A stretch of DNA of 46,444 nucleotides from Bacteroides pyogenes DSM 20611 = JCM 6294 (GCF_000428105.1 NZ_ATZH01000037.1:1-46444); one strand, 5' to 3'; shown: positions 1-8,883, counted from the stretch's first letter. The notes: generated by a model from the sequence alone, not told the origin. A program made the numbers and translations.

Positions 1-198
1 AATAAATGTGCCGCTTTGTCCCAGTTCTATAAAATCGCCTTTGGAAGTATTGACGCAGGACTGTTCTTCTGCATAACGGGACTTGCTGTCATAAAATCTC
101 CAGACAGGGATATTGAGTTCCGCCAGCCTTGATTTATAAGTTACTTTGTGTTCCTTGCAGTACATAATAATTTCTGCAACTTCTTCTCGTGTCATCAT
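1..198 (-). CDS. IS66-family accessory protein, partial
   Basis: Reading leftward from tandem ATG codons at 193-198, an open frame of 66 codons runs off the window edge. The product begins MMTREEVAEIIMYCKEHKVT and continues through KSRLAEL and VWRFYDSKSRYAEE. This resembles the small first ORF of Bacteroides IS66-type elements, annotated as an accessory or hypothetical protein ahead of the TnpB-like ORF and the large transposase. Its role in transposition is not well defined. The family call rests on recognising this N terminus, not on a search. The C terminus and the rest of the element are outside the window, so intactness cannot be judged. A -7 type box at 217-224 points into it. Confidence 0.6.
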   Translation of the reverse strand, partial: MMTREEVAEIIMYCKEHKVTYKSRLAELNIPVWRFYDSKSRYAEEQSCVNTSKGDFIELGQSGTFI

Positions 199-216
199 AA
201 GTTTTATTTTTGGGCA

Positions 217-224
217 CAAAGATA
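217..224 (-). promoter_or_regulatory. -7 promoter box for the IS66 ORF
   Basis: CAAAGATA on the plus strand reads TATCTTTG on the minus strand, an exact TAnnTTTG Bacteroidota -7 element. It lies 18 bp upstream of the IS66 ORF start. No TTTG -33 element is seen at 19-21 bp. Confidence 0.45.
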
Positions 225-318
225 CTGGTCGAAGAGATTGCAGAAAATACGTGGTTTACCGGAGGCTTACCTTCTAAACGTAAAATCTTTTTAAGCAAGA
301 CAGAAGTTGCGAACACTA

Positions 319-403
319 AAAACAAACTGCCGGACTGTGAAGTATGATCCAAAGTTGTTCGTACAACTTTCAGGGTTCACTTCACAGTCCGGCAGTTTGT
401 TTT
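319..403 (-). terminator. Long hairpin terminator downstream of secDF
   Basis: A perfect 25-bp inverted repeat (319-343 with 379-403) encloses a second perfect 8-bp inverted repeat (351-358 with 363-370). On the minus strand the hairpin is followed by a T-rich tract (TTTGTTTTTAG), as expected for an intrinsic terminator. It starts 21 bp beyond the secDF stop codon. The stem is much longer than a typical terminator. Confidence 0.75.
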
Positions 404-423
404 ATGCCGTACAGGCTATCCGT

Positions 424-3411
424 TTAATCTTCTCCGCGTTTCTTTCCTTTCAGCATAGAATATGCAATGGGAGAAGCAATGAACAGTGAAGACATGGTGC
501 CGATGACAACACCGAGTATCATGGCGAACGCAAAGCTGCGGATGGAATCACCTCCAAGGATGAAGATACACAGCAGCACGATCAATGTACTCAACGAGGT
601 GTTGATGGTACGCGCCAGTGTCGTATTCAGAGAATCGTTGAAGAGCTGACGCTCGCTACGTTTCGGATAAAGTCCGAAGAACTCGCGCACACGGTCGAAG
701 ATTACCACCTTGTCGTTGATGGAGTAACCTATAGCCGTCAGAATAGCTCCGATAAATGTCTGGTCTATTTCCAGAGAGAACGGAACAACTCCCCACAACA
801 GCGAGTAGAAACCGATAATCATGATGGTATCACTTGTCAGAGCCACAACAGAGCCTACGCTATAAGCAATATTGCGGAAACGAAGCAGGATATACAGCCC
901 GATAGCGATCAAAGCCAACACGACAGAATAGATAGCTCCCGTCTTAATGTCGTCGGCAATGCTCGGACCTACTTTCTGCGAGCTTACGATACTTCCTCCG
1001 GTATAATTATCACGGTCGATGAACGTATCCAATGTAATATTCTGAGTCAGCACAGGCTTCAATGTTTCGTACAGATAAGCTTCGATTTCCGAATCTACCG
1101 TTTCGCTGTTATCATCGATGCGGTAGTTCGTACTGATGCGTACGGTCTTCTTGTCGGTACCTACAGCAATAACGCTTACGTTTGAATCACCGAACTTGCT
1201 TGAAATCAACTCGCGTATCTGTTCGGGCTGTACCGGATTCTCAAACTGCACCTTGAAATTACGTCCTCCGGTGAAGTCGATGCTCTGGCTCAAACCGCGG
1301 ATGGCAAACGAACCGAAGCAAATCAGGATGAAAACACCCGCAATGATAAGCGCTTTCTTGCCGGCTCCCATAAAGTCGAAACGGGTATTTGCCATCAAGT
1401 TCTTCGAAATACCGGTGCTGAAAGTCAGGTTCAACCACTTATCTTTAGCCATGAAGTGTTCGTAAACCAAACGGGTCATAAACACGGCGGTAAAGAACGA
1501 TACGAGAATACCGATGATCAACGTAGTGGCAAAACCGCGAATCGGGCCCGTACCGAAATTGAAGAGGATGATACCCGTAATGATAGACGTCAGGTTAGAG
1601 TCGAAGATAGCCGAGAAAGCGTTGGAATAACCGTCTGCCAATGCTTTTTGCAATCCCTTTCCGCTGCGAAGCTCTTCTTTGGTGCGTTCGTAGATAAGCA
1701 CGTTGGCATCCACCGCCATACCGAGCGAGAGTACCATACCCGCAATTCCGGACATGGTGAGTGCCGCTTGGAACGAAGAAAGAATACCGAGCGTGAAGAA
1801 GAAGTTGAGGAACAAAGCTCCGTTGGCAACCATACCCGGAATGAAACCGTACATGGCGCACATGTAAATCATCAGCAATACCAATGCGATGACGAACGAA
1901 ATGATACCTGCGTTGATAGACTCCTGACCGAGCGACGGACCCACGATGTCTTCCTGAACGATACGTGCCGGAGCGGGCATCTTACCCGATTTCAGTACGT
2001 TTGCCAAGTCTTTTGCCTGTTCGGGCGTAAAATGGCCGGTAATTTGTGAGCGTCCACCCGTAATTTCAGAATATACATTCGGAGCGGAGTATACATAATT
2101 GTCGAGTACGATAGCAATCGAACGGCCGATGTTCTGCTTGGTCAGCTGAGCCCAGCGACGTGCGCCGTCAGCGTTCATCCCCATGCTTACCGCCGGTTTG
2201 CCGAATTGGTCGTATTCATCTTTCGCGTCTGTCACCACATCACCTTCCAACGGGGCTCTGCCATTGCGCTCGGTAGATTTGATGGCATACAACTCAAAGA
2301 TTTGTCCTTTTTTGTCGAACTCCGCAGGAGAAACGCCCCACTTCAAACGAAGGTCTTTCGGCAGCTGCGCCTTGATTTCATCCATCGACAGATACTTGTT
2401 AACCTCTGCCGTATCTTTGTAATTGGCATAACCGATCACCGGACCCTGCCCGCTGGAGTTAAGTTGCAAAATAGCCAATAGCGGATATTGTTTCTTGAAT
2501 TCTTTCAGGTCGGCTTCTTTATCTTCTTTCGCGTCACCTTTCAATGCAGCGGCAAGGCTGTCTGCCGCACTGACGGTTTTCTTCACAGCTTCTGTCTGTT
2601 CTGCGGCAGTTGTATCAGCAACAGATTCTTCCGTATCCTGAGCAAGCAAAGAACGCAGTTTACTGTCGGCCGCCTGCATATAAGAAAGAAGTTCTCTGGC
2701 CGTATAAGTCTCCCAAAATTCCAGATTGGCAGAACCTTGAAGAAGCTTTCTCACACGTTCGGGTTCTTTGATACCGGGAAGCTCTACCATGATACGTCCC
2801 ATCTTGTCTTCCAGACTTTGAATGTTGGGCTGAACCACACCAAAGCGGTCGATACGGGTACGAAGCACGTTGTACGAATTCTCGACAGCTGCTTTCACCT
2901 CTTCTCTCAGCACTTTCTCTACTTCCGCATCGGTTGATTTCTGATTGACTTTATCTTTCAACTGTTGTGTAGCGAAAAGTTCAGAAAGCTTTGCGCCCGG
3001 AGCAATCTTACGATACTCTTTAACAAAAAGAGAAATAACGTCTTCCTGACTGTTGATTGCTTGCTTGGCAGCTTCAGACAGCGCTTTGTTGAACGCTTCG
3101 TCCGGTTTGTTATCAGCCAAAGCTTTGATAACATCAGGCACGGAAACTTCAAGAATTACGTTCATCCCTCCTTTCAGGTCCAAACCTAAACTAATCTCCA
3201 TTTCACGGCAATCTTTCAGTGTCCAGTTGCCCAACCACACCCTCTCGTTCGAAAGAGAGTCGAGGTAGTCTTGCTCTACTTTCGGATCGCCTTTCGCAAT
3301 CTCTTTCGCCTTTTTAGTGTAATGGCGAGTTACGAAGGAGAAGGAGAGATAGAACGCGCATACTAGCGTGAGTGCTACCGCAAAAACCTTTACAAGTCCT
3401 TTGTTTTGCAT
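424..3411 (-). CDS. secDF: Protein translocase subunit SecDF (fused)
   Basis: The 995-residue inner-membrane protein is a natural SecD-SecF fusion, the usual arrangement in Bacteroidota. SecDF uses the proton gradient to pull proteins emerging from SecYEG. An N-terminal TM helix (about 7-27) is followed by the SecD signature LGLDLKGG (75-82), the periplasmic P1 region, and a six-TM SecD core holding GMAVDANVLIYER (564-576). SecF begins near residue 672, with its own first TM, IDFTGG (711-716) and a second core with GYSINDKVVIFDR. Residues about 255-305 form an Ala/Glu/Lys/Asp-rich insertion in P1, probably a linker. The ATG at 3411 places the first TM correctly. The gene stands alone, with a long hairpin terminator downstream. 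Confidence 0.97.
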   Translation of the reverse strand: MQNKGLVKVFAVALTLVCAFYLSFSFVTRHYTKKAKEIAKGDPKVEQDYLDSLSNERVWLGNWTLKDCREMEISLGLDLKGGMNVILEVSVPDVIKALADNKPDEAFNKALSEAAKQAINSQEDVISLFVKEYRKIAPGAKLSELFATQQLKDKVNQKSTDAEVEKVLREEVKAAVENSYNVLRTRIDRFGVVQPNIQSLEDKMGRIMVELPGIKEPERVRKLLQGSANLEFWETYTARELLSYMQAADSKLRSLLAQDTEESVADTTAAEQTEAVKKTVSAADSLAAALKGDAKEDKEADLKEFKKQYPLLAILQLNSSGQGPVIGYANYKDTAEVNKYLSMDEIKAQLPKDLRLKWGVSPAEFDKKGQIFELYAIKSTERNGRAPLEGDVVTDAKDEYDQFGKPAVSMGMNADGARRWAQLTKQNIGRSIAIVLDNYVYSAPNVYSEITGGRSQITGHFTPEQAKDLANVLKSGKMPAPARIVQEDIVGPSLGQESINAGIISFVIALVLLMIYMCAMYGFIPGMVANGALFLNFFFTLGILSSFQAALTMSGIAGMVLSLGMAVDANVLIYERTKEELRSGKGLQKALADGYSNAFSAIFDSNLTSIITGIILFNFGTGPIRGFATTLIIGILVSFFTAVFMTRLVYEHFMAKDKWLNLTFSTGISKNLMANTRFDFMGAGKKALIIAGVFILICFGSFAIRGLSQSIDFTGGRNFKVQFENPVQPEQIRELISSKFGDSNVSVIAVGTDKKTVRISTNYRIDDNSETVDSEIEAYLYETLKPVLTQNITLDTFIDRDNYTGGSIVSSQKVGPSIADDIKTGAIYSVVLALIAIGLYILLRFRNIAYSVGSVVALTSDTIMIIGFYSLLWGVVPFSLEIDQTFIGAILTAIGYSINDKVVIFDRVREFFGLYPKRSERQLFNDSLNTTLARTINTSLSTLIVLLCIFILGGDSIRSFAFAMILGVVIGTMSSLFIASPIAYSMLKGKKRGED

Positions 3412-3502
3412 TTTACTTTAAAATTTTTATGATGATTACTTTTTAATTTAAATTTCGGTTCCCATCGGTCGCATATAGTTTTGTCTTCTACATACAAGGC
3501 TG

Positions 3503-3510
3503 CAAATATA
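3503..3510 (-). promoter_or_regulatory. -7 promoter box for secDF
   Basis: CAAATATA on the plus strand reads TATATTTG on the minus strand, matching TAnnTTTG. It lies about 90 bp upstream of the secDF start codon. No -33 TTTG is present at the normal distance, so this is a half-match. Confidence 0.4.
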
Positions 3511-3640
3511 GTTTTTTTTTCACATTCAGGTATAATAAGCCCTCAAATATTTGATGATTAAGGCCTTTTTTGGGTTTCGAATCACGGTTTGGGCAACATT
3601 ATTTAACAAGAAAGATACAATTCATAGTTCCGATGCCTTA

Positions 3641-3759
3641 CATATATTTCGACACTGCGGTAGACATATATAGTCAGCACGGTGAATATATATGCCCAGC
3701 ATGGTAGGCATATATGTACAGCACGGTAGGCATATATACCCAGCATGGTGGATATATAT
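3641..3759. repeat. Tandem array of 22-bp repeats with TATATA core
   Basis: Units begin near 3641, 3665, 3687, 3709, 3731 and 3753, with a 24-bp then 22-bp period. Each unit carries an ATATAT core followed by a GC-richer half close to CAGCAyGGTrG. The period is not a multiple of three and no ORF follows it, so it is not a coding repeat. The same family recurs at 19015-19138. The array lies between the dcp terminator and the secDF promoter. Confidence 0.85.
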
Positions 3760-3782
3760 GAATTGTTTTCTTAAACAAATAA

Positions 3783-3843
3783 AAAACGGGAAGCGCCATT
3801 TAGCCCCAAAAAAGTAAGGCTTAGATGACGCTTCCCCGATTTT
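3783..3843 (-). terminator. Intrinsic terminator of dcp
   Basis: Imperfect arms of about 20 bp (3787-3805 with 3818-3838) form a strong GC-rich stem around GGGAAGCG/CGCTTCCC. On the minus strand it is followed by CGTTTTTTATTTG. It sits about 84 bp past the dcp stop codon. Confidence 0.75.
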
Positions 3844-3926
3844 CTGTCAAAAGCAATATAGTAAGCATCTGAAAGCAGCACCGACGAACATACTGTCGTC
3901 ATACACCGTGCTGTCGTTCATTATGA

Positions 3927-6011
3927 CTATTTCATTCCCCTATTTTTCAGCAAAGGTTCCAGACTCGGCTCTGCCCCGCGGAAATTCTTGTAGAGCACCA
4001 TCGGGTCGTCACTGTCTCCTTTTGCCAGTACATTGTTGCGGAACAGGTCGGCAGTGGTCTTATCGAAGATGCCGCGTTCTTTGAACGCCTCGAACGCGTC
4101 GTTGTCCAATACATTCGCCCAAAGATAGCTGTAGTATCCTGCCGCATACCCGCCGATGATGTGGTTGAAGTAGGTAGCTCGATAACGGGGAGCGATTTCC
4201 GGAATCAAGCCCAGCTTATCCATCGCTTGCTTTTCGAACTCGAGGATATCCAAATTGCTTACATCTTTCAGCATATGGAGATCCATATCGAGCATGGCAG
4301 CCGCAAGCAGTTCGGTAGTAATGAATCCCTGATTGAAAGTCTGCTGTTTCAATATTTTTTCGATAAGTTCATCGGGAATCGTCTCTCCGGTAGCATAATG
4401 CTTGGCATACATTTTCAGTACCTCCGGTTCGGTAGCCCAATGCTCGTTGATCTGCGAAGGAAGCTCTACGAAATCGCGCACCACATTGGTTCCCGAAGTT
4501 CCTTTATATTGGCATTTGGTCAACAGGCCGTGCAATCCGTGACCGAATTCGTGGAAAAGAGTTTCCACTTCATCGAGCGTAAGCAGCGAAGGCGTGTCGC
4601 CCACAGGTTTGGTAAAGCTGCATACGTTGCATACCAACGGACGTACATCCCCGTATTGCTCGCGATAGTTGCTCATCCATGCACCGCCACGCTTTCCGGG
4701 ACGGGGGAAATAGTCGACATAGAAGATTCCGAGCTGTGAACCGTCGGCGTCTTTCACTTCGAACACTTCTACATCGGGATGATAGGTAGGAACACCTTCC
4801 AGCTTGGTCAGAGTAATTCCATACAGTTTGTTGGCAACCATGAACGCTCCGTCTCGTACATTCTCGAGCTTGAAGTAAGGCTTCGTCTCCTCTTCAGACA
4901 GGTCGTACTTCTCTTTCCGCAACTTTTCGGTGTAATACCACCAATCCCATGCAGCCAGTTTTTCTCCCTTGCCTTCCTTATCCATCAGCTTCTGCAACTC
5001 CACAGCTTCCGCTTTGGCTTTGGGCAAGGCATAGCTCCACAATTTATTGAGAAGTTGCATCACATTGGCGTCATTCTTGGCCATGGTCTCATCCAGCACG
5101 AAGTTGGCATAACAGTCGAAACCGAGCATCCGGGCTTTCTCAAGGCGCAGCGAAATAATCTTCCGAATATTTTCTTTATTGTCGTTCTTATCGTCATTGT
5201 TCCCACGGCAGATGTAAGCCGTGTACAGCTGCTCGCGCAAGGGGCGGTTTTCGGAATATTGCAAGAAGGGCAAACGGCTTGCATTGTGCAGGGTAAACAA
5301 CCACTTGCCCGGTTGTCCGGCTGCTTCGGCTTCTGCCGCAGCGCTTTGTCGGAACCATTCGGGAAGCCCGGCAAGGTCTTCCTCTTTATCGACAAACAGT
5401 TTGAAAGTGTTGTTCTCGTTCAGAATATTATTGCTGAACGCAAGCCCGAGCGTAGAAAGCTCTTTGTTTATTTCGCGCAGGCGGTCTTGCTGCTCCGCAC
5501 TCAGATTTGCGCCCGAACGTACAAACCTCTTGTAAGTCTTATCAAGCAGGCGTTGCTGCTCTGCGTTCAGTTGCTCCGGATTCCGGTTGTCGTACACCTC
5601 CTTCACACGTTCGAAAAGTTTCTTGTTCAACAGAATGTTATCTTCGTGTTCCGAGAGTACCGGCGCCATCTTCATGGAGAGGTCGGTAAGGGCATCGGTG
5701 GTTTCGGCACTCGTCATGTTGAAGAAAACGGCGCCTACGCGGTCTAATATCGGGGAACTCTGATCTAAAGCGACAATCGTGTTCTCGAAAGTGGGTGTCT
5801 CCGAATTGGAAACAATGTCCTTAATGAGCCGGTTTTGCTCCTCAATGCCTTTAAGAAAAGCCGGTTCGTAGTGTTCGATCTTGATTTTATCAAAAGGAGG
5901 AACACCATACTCTGTTTGAAAATCCGTAAAGAAAGGATTAGTCTCTGTTTTTGTTGCGCATGAACACATCATACAACTCGCTGCTAAAATAATTACTGTT
6001 TTCTTTATCAT
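3927..6011 (-). CDS. dcp: M3-family peptidyl-dipeptidase (Dcp-like), lipoprotein
   Basis: The 694-residue zinc metallopeptidase belongs to family M3 (thimet oligopeptidase/Dcp), which cuts short peptides. The zinc motif HEFGH is at residues 487-491, with a downstream glutamate at E516 in DFVELPSQ, the usual spacing of the third ligand. The length fits Dcp (about 680-700). The N terminus (MIKKTVIILAASCMMCSC) looks like a lipoprotein signal with the modified cysteine at about residue 18, which suggests an envelope location rather than the cytosolic one of E. coli Dcp. It is monocistronic: a terminator follows, and 86 bp separate it from the upstream EEP gene. Its likely role is breakdown of imported or secreted peptides. 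Substrate choice (dipeptide release or oligopeptidase) cannot be read from sequence. Confidence 0.93.
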   Translation of the reverse strand: MIKKTVIILAASCMMCSCATKTETNPFFTDFQTEYGVPPFDKIKIEHYEPAFLKGIEEQNRLIKDIVSNSETPTFENTIVALDQSSPILDRVGAVFFNMTSAETTDALTDLSMKMAPVLSEHEDNILLNKKLFERVKEVYDNRNPEQLNAEQQRLLDKTYKRFVRSGANLSAEQQDRLREINKELSTLGLAFSNNILNENNTFKLFVDKEEDLAGLPEWFRQSAAAEAEAAGQPGKWLFTLHNASRLPFLQYSENRPLREQLYTAYICRGNNDDKNDNKENIRKIISLRLEKARMLGFDCYANFVLDETMAKNDANVMQLLNKLWSYALPKAKAEAVELQKLMDKEGKGEKLAAWDWWYYTEKLRKEKYDLSEEETKPYFKLENVRDGAFMVANKLYGITLTKLEGVPTYHPDVEVFEVKDADGSQLGIFYVDYFPRPGKRGGAWMSNYREQYGDVRPLVCNVCSFTKPVGDTPSLLTLDEVETLFHEFGHGLHGLLTKCQYKGTSGTNVVRDFVELPSQINEHWATEPEVLKMYAKHYATGETIPDELIEKILKQQTFNQGFITTELLAAAMLDMDLHMLKDVSNLDILEFEKQAMDKLGLIPEIAPRYRATYFNHIIGGYAAGYYSYLWANVLDNDAFEAFKERGIFDKTTADLFRNNVLAKGDSDDPMVLYKNFRGAEPSLEPLLKNRGMK

Positions 6012-6097
6012 AATAAGGGATTTATGGGTTATGTTCTACATACGTTTTTCTTGCTTGATTATAACATCCACTCTATATTATTAATGAATTTCAATAT

Positions 6098-7204
6098 CTA
6101 TACATCGGGCTTCCTTACACTCTTTTTGTTTATATAACACCAGATGGGATAATGATCGGAATCGCTGATAGAACGGTCTACCGTACAATTATAAGCTTTC
6201 AAGTCGGGACTGATCAGGATATTGTCTATGCGGAAATAAAACTTGTTCCTGTTGTAGGAAATGCCTAATCCCCTACCCGATTTTGTGAAAGCGTCATCGA
6301 GCTTACGGGTAAGAACTCGATGAGTATAAGATATGGGAGCATCGTTGAAGTCTCCGCAGACAATCATCGTAGAGTATCGGCTCCGCTCTATGACGTTGGC
6401 TACCGAATCGGCCTGATAAGAGCGGATAGCCGAAGCCTCCGCCAACTTATTAAGCAGCAAGCGGGCGCCCCACTTCACTTTCTTCGCATCGGGGGCGTCG
6501 ATCATATCTTCATACATCCCCCTGTCTTGCATGGTAAGCTTATTGGATTCCAAATGGTTGTTTATCAACAGAAGGGTATCGTTGTTCACCTTAAGAACAT
6601 ATTGCATAGAGCCATTGTAGTTGCTCTCATAGTCGACAGCCTTAGCCGATAATATGGGAAATTTGGAGAAACAAGCAAGTTCCGCATCTCCTTTGCCATG
6701 CTTTCCGATAAAATGGAACGGATACTCTTTCAGCGCTTTGAATATATCTTGCTTGGTGAGATACCTTTCATTTCCCGAGTATGCGTACTCTTGCAGGCAA
6801 ATAATATCCGCTCCGCTGTTCGCCACATAAGACAAGATCGGGTTTTTCCCTTCTTTTTTCATCAGCCCGTTGAAGCCCATCACATTATAAGAAAGAAGTT
6901 TGATGCTTCCTTCCGGTATTTCTTCCGTACGGGAATTGATGGGGAAATAGGTCATTATCTGCGAAAAACAAATCAGCAAACCAAGCAAAGAAAACAAGGC
7001 ATACCTGAAATTAAAAACAATCCAAAAAACAAGAAAGCACAGGTTGACCGCCAAAAAAACAGGAAAGACCAACCCTAAGCAAGAGGCGAACGAGAACGTT
7101 TGCGGATGCAGGTAGGGACTATATGCCGAAAGCACCAACATTATGACAAAGAAAACATTGATGCCCAGAATAATATATGATACGAATCTACCTATACCTT
7201 TCAT
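6098..7204 (-). CDS. Membrane-anchored endonuclease/exonuclease/phosphatase family protein
   Basis: The 368-residue protein has three predicted N-terminal TM helices (about 7-28, 40-63, 67-90) followed by an EEP-fold catalytic domain from about residue 102. Recognisable EEP motifs, in order, are LLSYNVMGFN, ICLQEY (metal-binding Glu), NNHLES, CGDFND and SDSDHYPI (catalytic His). EEP proteins hydrolyse phosphodiester bonds in nucleic acids or lipids, and the substrate here is unknown. It is the last gene of a three-gene operon, with only 3 bp separating it from the upstream rhomboid gene. The gene has no obvious terminator before dcp. The membrane anchor makes an envelope or phospholipid substrate plausible, but that is inference. 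Confidence 0.9.
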   Translation of the reverse strand: MKGIGRFVSYIILGINVFFVIMLVLSAYSPYLHPQTFSFASCLGLVFPVFLAVNLCFLVFWIVFNFRYALFSLLGLLICFSQIMTYFPINSRTEEIPEGSIKLLSYNVMGFNGLMKKEGKNPILSYVANSGADIICLQEYAYSGNERYLTKQDIFKALKEYPFHFIGKHGKGDAELACFSKFPILSAKAVDYESNYNGSMQYVLKVNNDTLLLINNHLESNKLTMQDRGMYEDMIDAPDAKKVKWGARLLLNKLAEASAIRSYQADSVANVIERSRYSTMIVCGDFNDAPISYTHRVLTRKLDDAFTKSGRGLGISYNRNKFYFRIDNILISPDLKAYNCTVDRSISDSDHYPIWCYINKKSVRKPDV

Positions 7205-7207
7205 ACG

Positions 7208-8104
7208 TTATCTTTTACTTGCGTCGAACAAGCTCTTTTTTTCCTCTGTCGTGAGACTTTCATAGCCTGACCGCTTCAGTTTTTCCAAGATACGGTCCAC
7301 TTCGTCAGACTGCGCTTTTTTACGTGCATTGTAATCGTAGTCTCTCGCACGGTCGGCATTAGGTCTGTAATGCATTTTCGGTTTACGCCTCCAAGTATCT
7401 TTGCGAAACAATGCCGCCACACCATCGATCAACTTGTTGATCCATCCCGTAAGATCGACACCTTTATTCAGAAAAGCGGCGAAACATAAACCGGACAGTG
7501 CGCCTCCAAGGTGAGCAATATGACCTCCTGCATTACCCGAAGTAATAAGAAGCAAGTCTGCACCGACAGCCACCAAAGCCAGATATTTCAGCCGGACAGC
7601 TCCGAAGAAAAGCAAATATACTCGATAATCAGGCTCCCTGTAAGCAATAGCAGCCACAATGGCCAATGTGGAAGCCGAAGCGCCTATCAGGACACTATAA
7701 ATTACGGAATCGCTGAAAAACGGGAAAATATTGTAAGCAATCATGTAAAGCAAACCTCCGCATATTCCTCCCAACACATACACCCCCAACAAATGCCGGG
7801 CAGTAAAAGAGCGAAGGAACAAAATACCGAACCAGTAAAGCCACAGCATATTGAACAAGATGTGCAGAAAGTCGGCATGTATGAACATATAAGTCAGTAT
7901 CGACCACGGTTGAAGGGCTAAACGAGGGAAAGAGGCGGGTAGCGCAAACCATTCTAAAAGGCCTGCGGGACTTTGGTTGAAAAGTTTCAAAAAGACATTT
8001 ACCAACGCGCCGATGATAAAGACACCCGCATTGATGTATATAAGCCGGACAAGAAGATCTCCCCTCTTGAACTTCTCTCTTAAATCAGTTATAATACGTG
8101 CCAT
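7208..8104 (-). CDS. Rhomboid-family intramembrane serine protease (second of pair)
   Basis: The 298-residue polytopic protein has the rhomboid hallmarks. These are the HADFLHILFN segment (His and Asn of TM2), a serine in GASA (S143) and a histidine in AHLGG (H198). Rhomboids cut TM substrates inside the membrane. The usual GxSG is GASA here, with Ala after the catalytic Ser. This is a small change that probably keeps activity but could be tested. A charged C-terminal tail of about 80 residues follows the last TM and is likely cytoplasmic. It overlaps the upstream rhomboid gene by 20 bp and is 3 bp from the downstream EEP gene, so translation is probably coupled. Confidence 0.93.
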   Translation of the reverse strand: MARIITDLREKFKRGDLLVRLIYINAGVFIIGALVNVFLKLFNQSPAGLLEWFALPASFPRLALQPWSILTYMFIHADFLHILFNMLWLYWFGILFLRSFTARHLLGVYVLGGICGGLLYMIAYNIFPFFSDSVIYSVLIGASASTLAIVAAIAYREPDYRVYLLFFGAVRLKYLALVAVGADLLLITSGNAGGHIAHLGGALSGLCFAAFLNKGVDLTGWINKLIDGVAALFRKDTWRRKPKMHYRPNADRARDYDYNARKKAQSDEVDRILEKLKRSGYESLTTEEKKSLFDASKR

Positions 8105-8759
8105 TGCTTTTGTCTTTTTTCCTCCAATACATAATCAAAATAAAACCGAACACCATTCCCCCCAAGTGGGCGAAGTGAGCAATGTTATCCCCTACATGGT
8201 TGGCAACCCCCGCATACAGTTCGATCAAAGCATAGCCGACAACAAAATACTTGGCTTTAACAGGGAACGGTATCGGGAAAACAAACAAACGATTGTTAGG
8301 AAACAACATTCCAAACGCCAGCAAAATGGCGAATACCGCTCCTGAAGCACCGATAGTGGTCATCAGGTTCAGATAATCTCCCATCGGAATGATTTCCGTA
8401 CCGATATTCACTTGCGAATACCGGCTCAACTCCGTTGCATATTGTATATACTGAACACCTTCCTGTATCAGCCCTGCACCTATGCCGCATACCATATAAT
8501 AAAAAAGAAAACGTTTGGGGCCCCAGGTTTGTTCGAGAATGGGACCAAACATAAAAACAGCGAACATATTAAAGAAAAGGTGGGCGAACCCTCCATGCAT
8601 AAACATGTAAGTGACAAGCTGCGCAGGATTAAAATCGCCGGCTAAGAAAAAGTGCAACCCCAAATAGGTGACGAGATCTATTCCATAACGCTGGGCAACA
8701 AAAGTTCCGAAAAAGAATAATATATTGATAATTATCAAGTTCTTAGTAACAGTAGGCAT
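8085..8759 (-). CDS. Rhomboid-family intramembrane serine protease (first of pair)
   Basis: The 224-residue six-TM protein has the full catalytic set: HGGFAHLFFN in TM2, GASG with S139, and AHLGG with H198. It is the compact core form, with only a short basic tail. It is the first gene of the operon rhomboid-rhomboid-EEP, and its 3' end overlaps the next gene by 20 bp. Substrates are unknown. The two rhomboids are clearly diverged rather than a recent duplication: their loops, catalytic motif details and C termini all differ. A -7 box at 8794-8801 precedes it, divergent from the HU promoter. Confidence 0.95.
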   Translation of the reverse strand: MPTVTKNLIIINILFFFGTFVAQRYGIDLVTYLGLHFFLAGDFNPAQLVTYMFMHGGFAHLFFNMFAVFMFGPILEQTWGPKRFLFYYMVCGIGAGLIQEGVQYIQYATELSRYSQVNIGTEIIPMGDYLNLMTTIGASGAVFAILLAFGMLFPNNRLFVFPIPFPVKAKYFVVGYALIELYAGVANHVGDNIAHFAHLGGMVFGFILIMYWRKKDKSNGTYYN

Positions 8760-8793
8760 ACGTTTTACTTCTTATATTTTTATTAATTCCCGG

Positions 8794-8801
8794 CAAAAGT
8801 A
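8794..8801 (-). promoter_or_regulatory. -7 promoter box for the rhomboid operon
   Basis: CAAAAGTA on the plus strand reads TACTTTTG on the minus strand, matching TAnnTTTG. It lies 35 bp upstream of the first rhomboid start codon. No clear -33 element is seen. Confidence 0.45.
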
Positions 8802-8883
8802 AGAATATTTTCTGTTTTAAAGCATAAAATGACACTCTATTAGCTCTTTTTCAATAAATTGCTGTGATTTTTTGCTGTTTTTG

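Larger units (their letters stand above)
1..318 (-). mobile_element. Edge of an IS66-like insertion sequence
   Basis: The partial IS66-type ORF (1-198) implies that the upstream end of an insertion sequence lies between its start codon and the secDF terminator hairpin that begins at 319. I could not identify the terminal inverted repeat or target duplication, because the other end of the element is outside the window. The right boundary given is therefore an upper limit. Confidence 0.4.
3412..3926. other. Intergenic region between secDF and dcp
   Basis: This 515-bp gap has no convincing gene. From right to left on the minus strand it holds the dcp terminator (3783-3843), a tandem array of 22-bp repeats (3641-3759), and a -7 box for secDF (3503-3510). 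Confidence 0.8.

Noticed and set aside
3641..3759. TATATA repeats considered as a CRISPR array
   Set aside because: There are no distinct spacers of 25-40 bp between identical repeats and no cas genes; the units are directly adjacent.
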